Assembly: GCA_900770415.1 (NCBI GenBank)
Contig: CAAGKN010000013.1
Span: forward strand, 1 to 64,000
Direction of reading: 5' to 3'
DNA: 64,000 nt
Origin: Clostridia bacterium
GTDB taxonomy: Bacteria; Bacillota; Clostridia; TANB77; CAG-508
Shown: positions 16,294 to 25,395 of the stretch, piece after piece
Position numbering within the stretch: position 1 is the first letter of the stretch
How the letters are laid out: every line of letters begins with the position of its first letter
Notes under the pieces: generated by a model
What the model was told of the DNA's origin: nothing
Databases searched by the model: none
What the model saw: only the letters and a program-made list of their open reading frames with translations
Made by a program: the position numbers and the translations under genes

Positions 16294-17484
16294 TTATTTT
16301 TTATTATATTCTTTTATAGCAAATTCTACATCTTCTCTATTTTTTATTGGAGCGAATTCGTCTTTTTCTATTCTTAAAACTAACATATCTTCAAAATATG
16401 AGAAGGCATCAAATATAAACTTTTCAAATTTAAAGCTATCTTGTATTACGCTTTCTCCATTTTGATTTAGTGCATTAGTTTTTCTAAACACTCTATGATA
16501 TGGTAAATCTTTTTGTATAACTTGTTTAACTGCTTTCAGTGTCATAAGATGCGATAAGACATTACAGTCTCTATATAGAAATTCACCATTTTTTGCTTTT
16601 TCTTCTGATAATTCTTTTGAAATTTTGTCATATCCTAATATATATGGCCTGTTTTTTCTTTTGCAAAAGACTGCAGATTTCTCCATAGCATTTTCTTTAA
16701 AAATGGATTTCGAAGCCACTTGATATTTCTTATAAGCCATCATCCCTAAAAAAATATAATCAATTGGATTTGCCAAAATGTTATCGATTCCCATAAATGA
16801 TATGTATTCTATGCCTTCATTATCTAGTTTATTTATAATATTGTTTTTACTTAAAGCCTCAAAAACATCTCCATTTCCATTAGCTGCTTTTTTTATTTTG
16901 TACTTTTCCTCTAACAGAATCTTTCCATTTAAATCCAAAACTGGAATTTCATTTTGTGTAAAGAATATTATTCTATTCTTAGGGTATCCAAAATAGTTAT
17001 TGTTTCTAAAAAATTCTTGTGTTTGTAAATCATTTTCTTTGCTAGTCATTATAAGCCATAATATTTCTATATTATATTGTTTATTTGCTTTAATAAGTTT
17101 TTCACAGTTTATTTCAAAAAGGCTTTTTAGTTTTCCATCTATATTTAATTTAAACATTCCTTTGGGCCCATTTACTCCTAATCTGCTTCCCTGTCCTCCT
17201 GCCATTGTAATAACACATAATTTATTTTTTCTCAAGATTTCTTTTGCTAGGTTTGAATATTCTTCTATTATACTTTTACTTAATTTCTTTTTTATATAAT
17301 ATTTAATTGGCTCTATCTCTTTTAATTCGATAATCTCGTCTTTTTTTGAGTTTATATACATGCTATTTATTTGTTCAAAATCAATACTTTCTATTTCTTT
17401 TTGTAGCTTACTTTGTTCTGTTTTGTTTAAATCCTTATAAAATCTTTCAAGTTGTTCTTGATTATATTTTTCTAAAATATTCAT
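16294..17484 (-). CDS. UTP--hexose-1-phosphate uridylyltransferase (UDPGP family)
   Basis: Nucleotidyltransferase of the eukaryotic-like UDPGP type, making UDP-glucose or UDP-N-acetylglucosamine from UTP and the sugar phosphate. 396 residues. The nucleotide-binding motif is LCVITMAGGQGSRLGVNGPK, followed by FKLNIDGKLKSLFEINCEK and, at the centre, FMGIDNILANPID. The N-terminal helical segment (LEKYNQEQLERFYKDLNK) matches this family rather than GalU. It directly follows a 79-residue unknown gene and ends just before the sigH promoter. The exact sugar is uncertain. Confidence 0.85.
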   Translation of the reverse strand: MNILEKYNQEQLERFYKDLNKTEQSKLQKEIESIDFEQINSMYINSKKDEIIELKEIEPIKYYIKKKLSKSIIEEYSNLAKEILRKNKLCVITMAGGQGSRLGVNGPKGMFKLNIDGKLKSLFEINCEKLIKANKQYNIEILWLIMTSKENDLQTQEFFRNNNYFGYPKNRIIFFTQNEIPVLDLNGKILLEEKYKIKKAANGNGDVFEALSKNNIINKLDNEGIEYISFMGIDNILANPIDYIFLGMMAYKKYQVASKSIFKENAMEKSAVFCKRKNRPYILGYDKISKELSEEKAKNGEFLYRDCNVLSHLMTLKAVKQVIQKDLPYHRVFRKTNALNQNGESVIQDSFKFEKFIFDAFSYFEDMLVLRIEKDEFAPIKNREDVEFAIKEYNKK

Positions 17485-17494
17485 AAGAAACTCC

Positions 17495-17734
17495 TTATGC
17501 TTGAATTTTATACTCTATATTTTCCATAAAAGGATGTATTTCTTTTACAGATTTTAATGTTATAATTTGTGTTTTGGGATGTGGTCCTTTTCCACTAAAA
17601 TTGACTATTTCTTTTGAATAGCAGTTTTTAGTAAGTTTGCTAAGCAAATATCTTGTGCCCATATATGTGTAATATATTTGATAACCATCATTTAAATCTT
17701 TCCATAATTGTTCAAAACTATAGTCTTTATTCAT
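17495..17734 (-). CDS. small conserved protein of unknown function
   Basis: 79 residues from the ATG at 17732-17734, which has AAAGGAGA 5-6 bases upstream; a longer version has no ribosome binding site. The sequence begins MNKDYSFEQLWKDLNDGYQI and contains YTYMGTRYLLSKLTKNCYSK. I do not recognise a domain. It lies between ligA (36-base gap) and the UDPGP gene (10-base gap) in the same direction, so it is probably part of that transcript. Confidence 0.65.
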   Translation of the reverse strand: MNKDYSFEQLWKDLNDGYQIYYTYMGTRYLLSKLTKNCYSKEIVNFSGKGPHPKTQIITLKSVKEIHPFMENIEYKIQA

Positions 17735-17770
17735 TTTATCTCCTTTATAAATTGGAGTTTGCAATTATAT

Positions 17771-19759
17771 TCAAAATTCCAATTTAATCATTTCTTTAAA
17801 TTCTTGTTCTGTTATTATTTTTACTCCTAATGATTCTGCTTTTGTTAGTTTGCTTCCTGCCTCTTCTCCGGCTAAAACATAGTCTGTTTTTTTAGATACA
17901 GAACTAGAAGTTTTTCCTCCAAAGCTTTCTATAATATTACTTGCTTCTTCACGAGTATAGTTTTCTAATGAACCAGTTAATACAAATGTTTTTCCTTCAA
18001 ATCTGTTATCATTATTTGTTTCTTCTTTCAGCTTCATATTTACGTTTGCTTGTTTTAATCTATTTAACAAATCTTGTGTTTGTTCTTGTTTAAAAAATTC
18101 GTAAATACTTTTTGCCGTAATTTCTCCTACATCGTCTGTCATTATTAATTCTTCTAATGTAGCATTTTTTAAATTTTCCATTGTTTTAAATCTTCTTGCA
18201 AGTGTTTTTGCAGATTTTGTTCCAATATGTCTTATTCCAATTGCGCAAATCAATCTATCTAAATCGTTGCTTTTACTTTGTTCTATTGCATCTATTAGAT
18301 TTTTTGCAAATTTCTTTCCATCTTTTTTTAGGCTTTCTATATCTCCTTGTTTTAAGTAATATATATCCGCAATTGTTTCTATTAATTTGTTGTTATATAA
18401 CTGTTCTACTATTTTTTCGCCTAATCCTTCAATATTCATTCCTTCTTTTGAGGCAAAATGAATAATGTTTCTTAAGTTTTGAGCTTTGCACTCAACTCCT
18501 ATACACCTTACAGCTGCTTCTCCCTCTTCTCTTACAGCTTCCGCTCCACAAACAGGGCAAGTCTTAGGCATCTCAAAGTCTTTTTCATTGCCTGTTCTTT
18601 TTTCTACCAATGCTTTTACAACCTCTGGAATAACATCTCCAGCTTTTTGTATTAATATATGGTCACCTATTTTTAATCCTTTTTCTTTTATAAAATCTTC
18701 ATTGTGAAGAGTTGTTTTGGATATTTTAGAACCTGCAACCACCACTGGTTCTAGTATTGCCATTGGTGTAATTACTCCTGTTCTTCCAACGTTACAAACA
18801 ATATCTTTTAATATTGTTTCTTTTTGCTCTGGTGGGTATTTGTATGCAATAGCCCATTTTGGTACTTTAAATGTTGTACCAATTTTTTCTCTTAAATCTA
18901 AATCATCAACTTTTATAACTGCTCCATCTATTCCAAATGGAATTTTTTCTCTATCTTCTCCTATTTTTTCTATTGCCTTTACCGCTTCTTTTATGTTATT
19001 GCAAAATATTTTTACAGGATTTACATTAAAACCTATTTTTTCTAAATATAACAAAGATTCATAATGTGATGTAAATTTTATTGTATCACTTTTTTGAACA
19101 TTAAAAATGTAAATATCAAGAGGTCTAGTAGCTGTAATTGAACTATCTAGCTGTCTTAGCGAACCTGCTGCTAAGTTTCTTGCATTTGCAAATTTATTCT
19201 CTTCGTCTTGCTTTTCATTTAATTCGTCAAAGTCTTTTTTAGATATAAAAACTTCTCCTCTTACTACTATATCTATGTTTTCTTTTAGCTTTTTAGGAAT
19301 ATTTTTAATAGTTTTTAAATTATCTGTAATATCTTCTCCAACTTGTCCATTTCCTCTTGTTGCACCTCTTACAAATTCACCATTTTTATATTCTAATGCG
19401 ACTGATAATCCATCTATTTTTGTTTCTACAACATATTTAATATTATCATCAAATTTTTTCATTCTTTCATCAAAGCTATACAACTCGTCAAAAGAAAACA
19501 CATCTTGTAAACTTTGAAGTGGCACAATATGTGTTACCTTTTCAAATCCTTCTTTTACAGTTCCTCCAACTTTTTGAGTTAGTGAATCTTTACTGATAAA
19601 CTCTGGAAATTCTTTTTCTAAATTTTTAAGCTCGTTCATAAGCATATCATATTCAAAATCTGATATTTCTGGTGCATCATCATCATAGTATTTTTTAGCA
19701 TAATATGCAGTAAGTTTATTTAATTCATCAATACGTTTTCTTGCTTTTTGTTTGTCCAA
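17771..19759 (-). CDS. ligA: NAD-dependent DNA ligase LigA
   Basis: Seals nicks in DNA with NAD. 662 residues with the full domain order: Ia NAD-binding (YYDDDAPEISDFEYDMLMNE), adenylation domain with the catalytic Lys in ETKIDGLSV, OB fold, Zn finger with four cysteines (CPVCGAEAV ... CIGVECKA), helix-hairpin-helix repeats (AIGIRHIGTKSAKTLARRF), and a C-terminal BRCT domain (GKTFVLTGSLENYTREEA). Length is normal. The terminator of pgsA lies between pgsA and ligA. Confidence 0.97.
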   Translation of the reverse strand: MDKQKARKRIDELNKLTAYYAKKYYDDDAPEISDFEYDMLMNELKNLEKEFPEFISKDSLTQKVGGTVKEGFEKVTHIVPLQSLQDVFSFDELYSFDERMKKFDDNIKYVVETKIDGLSVALEYKNGEFVRGATRGNGQVGEDITDNLKTIKNIPKKLKENIDIVVRGEVFISKKDFDELNEKQDEENKFANARNLAAGSLRQLDSSITATRPLDIYIFNVQKSDTIKFTSHYESLLYLEKIGFNVNPVKIFCNNIKEAVKAIEKIGEDREKIPFGIDGAVIKVDDLDLREKIGTTFKVPKWAIAYKYPPEQKETILKDIVCNVGRTGVITPMAILEPVVVAGSKISKTTLHNEDFIKEKGLKIGDHILIQKAGDVIPEVVKALVEKRTGNEKDFEMPKTCPVCGAEAVREEGEAAVRCIGVECKAQNLRNIIHFASKEGMNIEGLGEKIVEQLYNNKLIETIADIYYLKQGDIESLKKDGKKFAKNLIDAIEQSKSNDLDRLICAIGIRHIGTKSAKTLARRFKTMENLKNATLEELIMTDDVGEITAKSIYEFFKQEQTQDLLNRLKQANVNMKLKEETNNDNRFEGKTFVLTGSLENYTREEASNIIESFGGKTSSSVSKKTDYVLAGEEAGSKLTKAESLGVKIITEQEFKEMIKLEF

Positions 19760-19777
19760 TTAAGTTCCTCCTCTGTT

Positions 19778-19818
19778 AAATTGGTGAAAAAGGGGTCTGA
19801 CCCCTTTTTCACCAATTT
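19778..19818. terminator. 18-bp perfect terminator hairpin after pgsA
   Basis: AAATTGGTGAAAAAGGGG / CCCCTTTTTCACCAATTT with loop TCTGA, starting directly at the pgsA stop. The core GGGGTCTGACCCC recurs almost unchanged at the mutS2/cca terminator (GGGGTCTGTCCCC), so this is a repeated terminator module. Confidence 0.85.
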
Positions 19819-20421
19819 TTAATCTTTTAGTAATTCTTTACCATTTTTTACATAGTCCCAACCTGAGAAGATTGTTGCTATTACTGAAATCAACATGAAT
19901 ACTGTTGCTAGTATATTTATTATTAGTTCTGCTCCTGTTAAATTTCCTTTTATAAATGCACCAAATATATTTGTATTATTAATATTTATAAACATTAATA
20001 TTATTGCAATCATTTGCGTTACTGTTTTTAGTTTTCCCCAAATACTTGCTGCTATTACTTCTCCGCCTTTTTCTACAGCTATTAGTCTGTATCCTGATAC
20101 TACAAATTCTCTAAATAATACTATAATTGGGATCCAAGCTGGCAAACTTTTTGCTTCTACCAATATAAGCATTGCCGCTAGCACTAATATTTTGTCTGCT
20201 AGTGGATCTGCAAATTTTCCAAATGTAGTTATTTGATTATTTTTTCTTGCTAGTTTTCCGTCTAGGTGGTCTGTGTATGATGCAATTATAAATATTAATC
20301 CCATTATCCAATATGCAATTGATATTCCTAAGAAATTTCCACTTATATTTAAATATGGAATTATTACCATTACTGGCACTAGCAAAATCCTAAAAATTGT
20401 TAATTTATTTGGTAAATTCAT
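19819..20421 (-). CDS. pgsA: CDP-diacylglycerol--glycerol-3-phosphate phosphatidyltransferase
   Basis: Integral membrane enzyme of phosphatidylglycerol synthesis. 200 residues from the ATG at 20419-20421, which has GGAGGGAA upstream. The CDP-alcohol phosphotransferase motif is complete: TDHLDGKLARKNNQITTFGK followed by FADPLADK (DxxDGxxAR...GxxxDxxxD). About five membrane helices. Its ATG overlaps the nadE stop (ATGA), so translation is coupled to nadE. The transcript ends at the hairpin 19778-19818. Confidence 0.95.
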   Translation of the reverse strand: MNLPNKLTIFRILLVPVMVIIPYLNISGNFLGISIAYWIMGLIFIIASYTDHLDGKLARKNNQITTFGKFADPLADKILVLAAMLILVEAKSLPAWIPIIVLFREFVVSGYRLIAVEKGGEVIAASIWGKLKTVTQMIAIILMFININNTNIFGAFIKGNLTGAELIINILATVFMLISVIATIFSGWDYVKNGKELLKD

Positions 20422-22352
20422 ATTATTCCCTCCAATAAATTTTTTAGCCAAATATTATAATTTACATCACTTGGCATTCTTAAATCTCCTCTTGGAGATA
20501 AGCTTACTGTTCCTACTTTTGGTCCGTCTGGCATACAGTTTCTCTTAAATTGTTGTGTAAAAAATCTTTTTATAAAAACTTGTAACCAATGCTTTATCTC
20601 TTCATTTTCAAAATCATTTTCAAATGTTTTGCATGCTAATATATATATTTTTTTAGGTTCTGCTCCATATCTTAAAAAATGATATAAAAAGAAATCGTGT
20701 AATATATATGGTCCAACTTGTTCTTCTGTTTTTTGTTCTATATTGCCATTTTCATCTGGTGGCAATAGTTCTGGTGATATTGGAGTATCTAATATATCAT
20801 TAATTATATTTTTGCACTCTTCTTTACTATTATCTGCAACCCATTTTATTATATATTTTACTAGTGTTTTTGGAATACTTGTATTTACAGCATACATACT
20901 CATGTGGTCGCCATTATATGTACACCATCCAAGAGCTAGTTCTGATAAATCGCCTGTTCCAACCACTAATCCGTTTTCTTTGTTTGCAATATCCATTAGT
21001 ATTTTTGTTCTTTCTCTTGCTTGAGCATTTTCATAAGTTACATCTTTTATATTTTTGTCATGTCCTATATCTTCAAAGTGTTGCAAAGAACTTTTAGTTA
21101 TATTTATTTCTCTAAATGTTGCTCCATACTCATTTATAAGCTTTATAGAGTTATTATGTGTTCTAGAAGTTGTTCCAAATCCTGGCATTGTTATTGCTAT
21201 TATATTTTCTTTTGGAAGATTTAATATCTCGTATGCTTTAGTTATTACTAAAAAAGCAAGTGTTGAATCTAATCCTCCTGATATTCCAATCACTGTTTTA
21301 TTAATGTTTGTATGTAATAATCTTTTAGCTAAACCATAACTTTGTATATTTAAAATTTCTTCACAAATTTCACTTATTTTTTTTTTATCCTCCGGAACAA
21401 ATGGAGTTTTACTATATTCTCTTGTTAAACTTTCTATATTATCTGGTATATTTATTTCTATTTCTCTATATTCTAAATCCACTGGATTCCCCATAAAGCT
21501 AGTATTTTTTCTTCTATCGTTTGCAAGTCTTTTTGTATCTATTTCTGTAAAAATCATATTACTTTCAAAGTCAAATCTTTGGTTATTTGCTAGGCAAGAC
21601 CCATTTTCAAAAATCATACTTTCTCCAGAAAATACTACATCTGAAGTTGATTCATTTACTCCGCTAGAGCAATATACATATCCTGATATTGTTTTTGCTG
21701 ATTGCATTTTTACTAATTCTCTTCTATACTCTTTTTTGCCTATAACTTCATTGCTTGCAGATAAATTAAATATAATATTTGCTCCAAGTAATGATAACTT
21801 GTTGCTTGGTGGCTCTACTGCCCATACATCTTCACATATTTCTATTCCAAAGCAAATCTCATTATTTGCTTTATCTTTAAATAATAAATCTATTCCAAAA
21901 GGAACTTTTTGACCTAATATTTCTATTTCTTTGTTATTTGCATTTTTGCTAGATGTAAACCATCTTTTTTCGTAGAATTCACTATAATTTGGAATAAATG
22001 TTTTTGGTACTATTCCAAGTATTCTACCTTTTTGAATTACAACTGCTGTATTAAATAATTGATTCTCTGCTTTTATTGGCATACCAATTATACAAATAAT
22101 ATCTAGATTATTTGTATATTCTAAGATTTTATCTAGTGATTTTTCTGCTTCTTCTAGCAAAATATCTTGTTCAAATAAATCTTGGCATGTATAACCTGTA
22201 ATACATAATTCTGGAAATACTGCTATTTGAATTTTATTATTACTCGCTATTTCTATTTGTTTTATTATTTCATTGCAATTGAATTCTGTATCTGCTACTT
22301 TTAGCTTTGGGACTACAGCCCCTACTCTTACAAATCCTTGTTCTTTTAACAT
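20418..22352 (-). CDS. nadE: glutamine-dependent NAD+ synthetase
   Basis: Makes NAD from deamido-NAD using glutamine. 644 residues: an N-terminal nitrilase-type glutaminase (AVFPELCITGYTCQDLF; catalytic Cys in CFGIEICEDVW) and a C-terminal ATP-pyrophosphatase synthetase with the P-loop GISGGLDSTLAF and GTGDLSELALGWCTYNGDHM. Both active sites are complete. Located after the purine nucleoside phosphorylase (17-base gap) and coupled to pgsA by ATGA overlap. The neighbours share nucleotide metabolism. Confidence 0.96.
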   Translation of the reverse strand: MLKEQGFVRVGAVVPKLKVADTEFNCNEIIKQIEIASNNKIQIAVFPELCITGYTCQDLFEQDILLEEAEKSLDKILEYTNNLDIICIIGMPIKAENQLFNTAVVIQKGRILGIVPKTFIPNYSEFYEKRWFTSSKNANNKEIEILGQKVPFGIDLLFKDKANNEICFGIEICEDVWAVEPPSNKLSLLGANIIFNLSASNEVIGKKEYRRELVKMQSAKTISGYVYCSSGVNESTSDVVFSGESMIFENGSCLANNQRFDFESNMIFTEIDTKRLANDRRKNTSFMGNPVDLEYREIEINIPDNIESLTREYSKTPFVPEDKKKISEICEEILNIQSYGLAKRLLHTNINKTVIGISGGLDSTLAFLVITKAYEILNLPKENIIAITMPGFGTTSRTHNNSIKLINEYGATFREINITKSSLQHFEDIGHDKNIKDVTYENAQARERTKILMDIANKENGLVVGTGDLSELALGWCTYNGDHMSMYAVNTSIPKTLVKYIIKWVADNSKEECKNIINDILDTPISPELLPPDENGNIEQKTEEQVGPYILHDFFLYHFLRYGAEPKKIYILACKTFENDFENEEIKHWLQVFIKRFFTQQFKRNCMPDGPKVGTVSLSPRGDLRMPSDVNYNIWLKNLLEGII

Positions 22353-22368
22353 ATTAGTTTCCTTTCAT

Positions 22369-23190
22369 TTATATTATACTAATATATTCTTTTATTATTT
22401 CTTTAAATTTAATTTTTACTTTTTCGGCTGTTTGTTTTACATCATCATAAGATAATTTTTCATCTAATACTCCTGCAGCCATATTTGTTATGCAAGATAC
22501 TCCTACGCATTTTATTCCACAATGATGTGCTATTACAGCTTCTGGTACAGTTGACATTCCTACTGCATCTGCTCCTAAAGTTCTTAATGCTCTTATTTCT
22601 GCTGGTGTTTCAAATGTAGGTCCTTTCATATATGCATAAATACCCTCTTGGGCTCTACCTGTATGTTTATTTATTACGTCTTTAAGTTTTTTGCTTAAAT
22701 CTTTATCAAAAGTTTCACTCATATCTGGAAATCTATCTCCAAATTCTTCTAAATTTTTTCCCCTTAATACTGATTCTGCAAAAAAGCTCAAATAGTCATT
22801 TATCACCATAAAATCTCCAGCAACATATTCTTTATTTACTCCTCCCGCTGCATTAGTTATTATAAGTTTCTCTATTCCTAATAATTTAAAAACTCTCTCT
22901 GGAAAAGTAGTTTCTTTTAAGTCATACCCTTCATAGTAATGAAATCTTCCATTCATTGCTATTATTTCTTTTTCTCCAAGCTTTCCAATTATTAGTTCTC
23001 CTGCATGTCCTTCTACTGTAGATACTGGAAAATTTGGTATTTCATTATATTTTATTACTATTTTTTCTTTGAATTCTTCTTTTAACACTCCTAAGCCAGA
23101 TCCCAATATAATTGCTATTTTAGGACTTAAACTTCCTATCCTCTCCTTTATATAGTTCGTACTTTCTTGGTATTGTTCATAACTAAACAT
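22369..23190 (-). CDS. purine-nucleoside phosphorylase
   Basis: Trimeric PNP of the punA type that cleaves guanosine and inosine with phosphate. 273 residues. Recognisable elements: IAIILGSGLGVLKEEF (phosphate-binding), GRFHYYEGY, ITNAAGGVN, and the substrate-binding DAVGMSTVPEAVIAHHCG then GVSCITNMAAG. Length and motif order fit PNP I rather than DeoD. It sits between the frameshifted unknown gene (14-base gap) and nadE (17-base gap), forming a likely operon. Confidence 0.93.
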   Translation of the reverse strand: MFSYEQYQESTNYIKERIGSLSPKIAIILGSGLGVLKEEFKEKIVIKYNEIPNFPVSTVEGHAGELIIGKLGEKEIIAMNGRFHYYEGYDLKETTFPERVFKLLGIEKLIITNAAGGVNKEYVAGDFMVINDYLSFFAESVLRGKNLEEFGDRFPDMSETFDKDLSKKLKDVINKHTGRAQEGIYAYMKGPTFETPAEIRALRTLGADAVGMSTVPEAVIAHHCGIKCVGVSCITNMAAGVLDEKLSYDDVKQTAEKVKIKFKEIIKEYISII

Positions 23191-23204
23191 ACTATTCTCC
23201 TTTC

Positions 23205-24669
23205 TTATCTCTCATCTAATTCAATGTCTTCTGTTTCATAACTGTCTTTTTCTTCGTTATAATGATATATTGTTTCTCTTTTATCTGCTTTTACTACAAA
23301 CTCATCATTCGAATTAATGTATACATATTTATTGCTTCCATTTGGATATGGTATTGATATACTTGTGACTGGTTCGTCTGTCGTTTTTATACTATCAGAT
23401 AACTCTTTTATTGCTTTTTCTCGTTCTTCCTTAGTTAATTCATTATCTATAAGTTCTGCTCTTTCATTTAATAATTTACTTCCTAATGGATGAAAAACTA
23501 AAGGTAATGCGTTTCCCCTATCACATAAATTCAACACAAGATCTGAAGGCTTTTCGCTTTTAGAAATATTAGCATAAGCTTTTAATTTTTGTATTTGTTC
23601 TTCATTTATTTTTATATATTCATTTGGCTTTGTTGAAAATATGTATGCCTTATCATTAAGCGTTAACATACAAAATCTATTTTTAACTTTATTATCTGGA
23701 TTTTCAAAATCTAATACATCTTTTATTATACTGTCTTCTGGAATATCTTTGCTGTTCACAAAGCAATCATATCTAGTTATTTTGCTATACTCTTCTTTTT
23801 TTAATACTTCTTTTAATAAAAGTCTACTATAATACATAACAAAATCTGCATGCCCATTTATGTTGTCTCTGTGGTTAAAGTAATCAAAAATCCAATCCAT
23901 TTTAGCTTCTAGCTCTTCATCACTTGTCATGTTTTTATATTTTTTATCTATTTCAGATTTTGCTTGTTCTTCTACTTCTTTTGTAGCCATTCCGTTTTTC
24001 CAATTTTAGTTTTGTAGTGGCCCATTCGTTTTCAGCCATTATTTGCTTGAAATTTAAAAATTCATCTTTTATTTGTTGAATTACAGTATTCATATACATG
24101 TTTTGTTGTTTGTATCCTAAATTAGTATCTATTTTATCTAATGTTTCTTCATCTAAAAAACTAATGTTTTCAAGCCTTTTTCCATCTGTTGTAAGGTCTT
24201 TTTCAAATTTTTTGTATCTTCTTTCATAATAGGCTTCAGATGCAAAATCAGGGGTTTTCATTCCAGTTTGAATATTTTCCATATCTTCTAAATAGTTTAC
24301 GATATATTGTTTTCCGTTTTTAGTTGTTATTAATACATCTGTATGTTTAAACATATCTGTATCACAAGATACTGTTTGTGCATTAATTCCATTTTCCTGT
24401 AAAATTTCTGCTACCATCTCGCAAAGTGGCTTGCACACAGTTGCAACATTTTCTTTTTTATCTCTTAAATTTTGTTCAACTATTTCTTTATTAGTTGAAT
24501 TTCTATATGCATTGGCTTTACCCTTAAGATTTCCTCCTGCATAAAAGAATTCCATATTTCTCTTTAATACTGGTAAAATCAAAATCTCTAGCTTTCTGGC
24601 CATAGCAATTTCTTTTTCTTCTTCTGTTAAATTCTTTTTTTCTTTTTCATTTAAATTTAATTTAATCAT
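23205..24669 (-). CDS. unknown ~487-residue protein, requires +1 frameshift at a CGG codon
   Basis: Two adjacent ORFs read as one protein if the C of the CGG at 23992-23994 is skipped (…KLKLEK|GMATKEV…). In the zero frame the first ORF runs into a short basic nonsense tail. The start is the ATG at 24667-24669, behind AAGGAG. The first half has a Cys-containing helix (VATVCKPLCEMVAEIL), a His in FKHTDVLI and Asn/Asp in QYIVNYLEDMENIQTG, a layout resembling papain/transglutaminase-fold enzymes; this is inference. The second half is polar, with no domain I recognise. Alternative: two separate genes, the second starting at the ATG 23988-23990, but that ATG has only a weak ribosome binding site. 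Confidence 0.65.
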
Positions 24670-24724
24670 GGCTACTCCTTTGGTTTGTATTTTATCATAA
24701 TTTTTTTTCCACTTCAATAATTTA

Positions 24725-24753
24725 TTGAAAATGTACATAGATAATGTTATAAT
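24725..24753 (+). promoter_or_regulatory. promoter of the RBBP9-like hydrolase gene
   Basis: TTGAAA (24725-24730), 17-base spacer, TATAAT (24748-24753), about 35 bases ahead of the start codon. Confidence 0.82.
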
Positions 24754-24788
24754 GCTTTTAAATTTAATTTTGCAAAGGTGGTTTTATT

Positions 24789-25355
24789 ATGAAAACAGCA
24801 TTTATCTTACATGGTTTTAATGGTGATACAACATATACCTTTGGGCCTGCACTAAAAGATTTTTTAGAATCAAAAAATTATTCTGTAATTATGCCCAATT
24901 TTCCTATTCGTTCTGAAGCATCTTTTGAAAAATGGTCTAAGATCTTAGATAAATATAAAGATAAATTTAATACAGATACAATTGTTGTTGCTCATTCTAT
25001 TGGAAATCCTTTCTTTTTAAAATACCTTTATAATAACAACTTAAAATCTAATTTATATGTTAGTGTAGCTGGCTTTTGTGATTTATTTAAAGTAGAAGGA
25101 AGAGAAGATTTAAATTCTGCATTTGTTAATTTTTCTGTTACAGACAATGAAATAAATTATTTAAAGAAATCCGTACCTTATAGATTTTCTTTATATAGTG
25201 ATAACGACCATGTTATTCCTTTCAATATTCTAGAAAGTTTTATTTCAAAAATAGATAGCACACCAGTTTTTATAAAAGGTGTTGGTCACATGGGCAATAG
25301 AGATAATGTATCTAGATTGACTCAGATCGAAGAAATTATAAACCAACTATATTAA
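24789..25355 (+). CDS. RBBP9/YdeN-type serine hydrolase
   Basis: Small alpha/beta hydrolase of 188 residues, cytoplasmic. The N-terminus AFILHGFNGDTTYTFGPALK contains the oxyanion HG motif; the nucleophile is Ser in VVAHSIGN; the acid is Asp in SDNDHVIPF; and the His is in GVGHMGNRDN. The full triad is present. Substrate unknown; B. subtilis YdeN and human RBBP9 are relatives. It is a single-gene unit on the plus strand with its own promoter and a shared terminator with spoIVA. Confidence 0.88.
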   Translation: MKTAFILHGFNGDTTYTFGPALKDFLESKNYSVIMPNFPIRSEASFEKWSKILDKYKDKFNTDTIVVAHSIGNPFFLKYLYNNNLKSNLYVSVAGFCDLFKVEGREDLNSAFVNFSVTDNEINYLKKSVPYRFSLYSDNDHVIPFNILESFISKIDSTPVFIKGVGHMGNRDNVSRLTQIEEIINQLY

Positions 25356-25358
25356 TCC

Positions 25359-25395
25359 AAATTTAAAAGACGCACAATGTGCGTCTTTTAAATTT
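25359..25395. terminator. 17-bp perfect bidirectional terminator
   Basis: AAATTTAAAAGACGCAC / GTGCGTCTTTTAAATTT with loop AAT, between the convergent hydrolase and spoIVA genes. T-rich on both strands. Confidence 0.9.
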
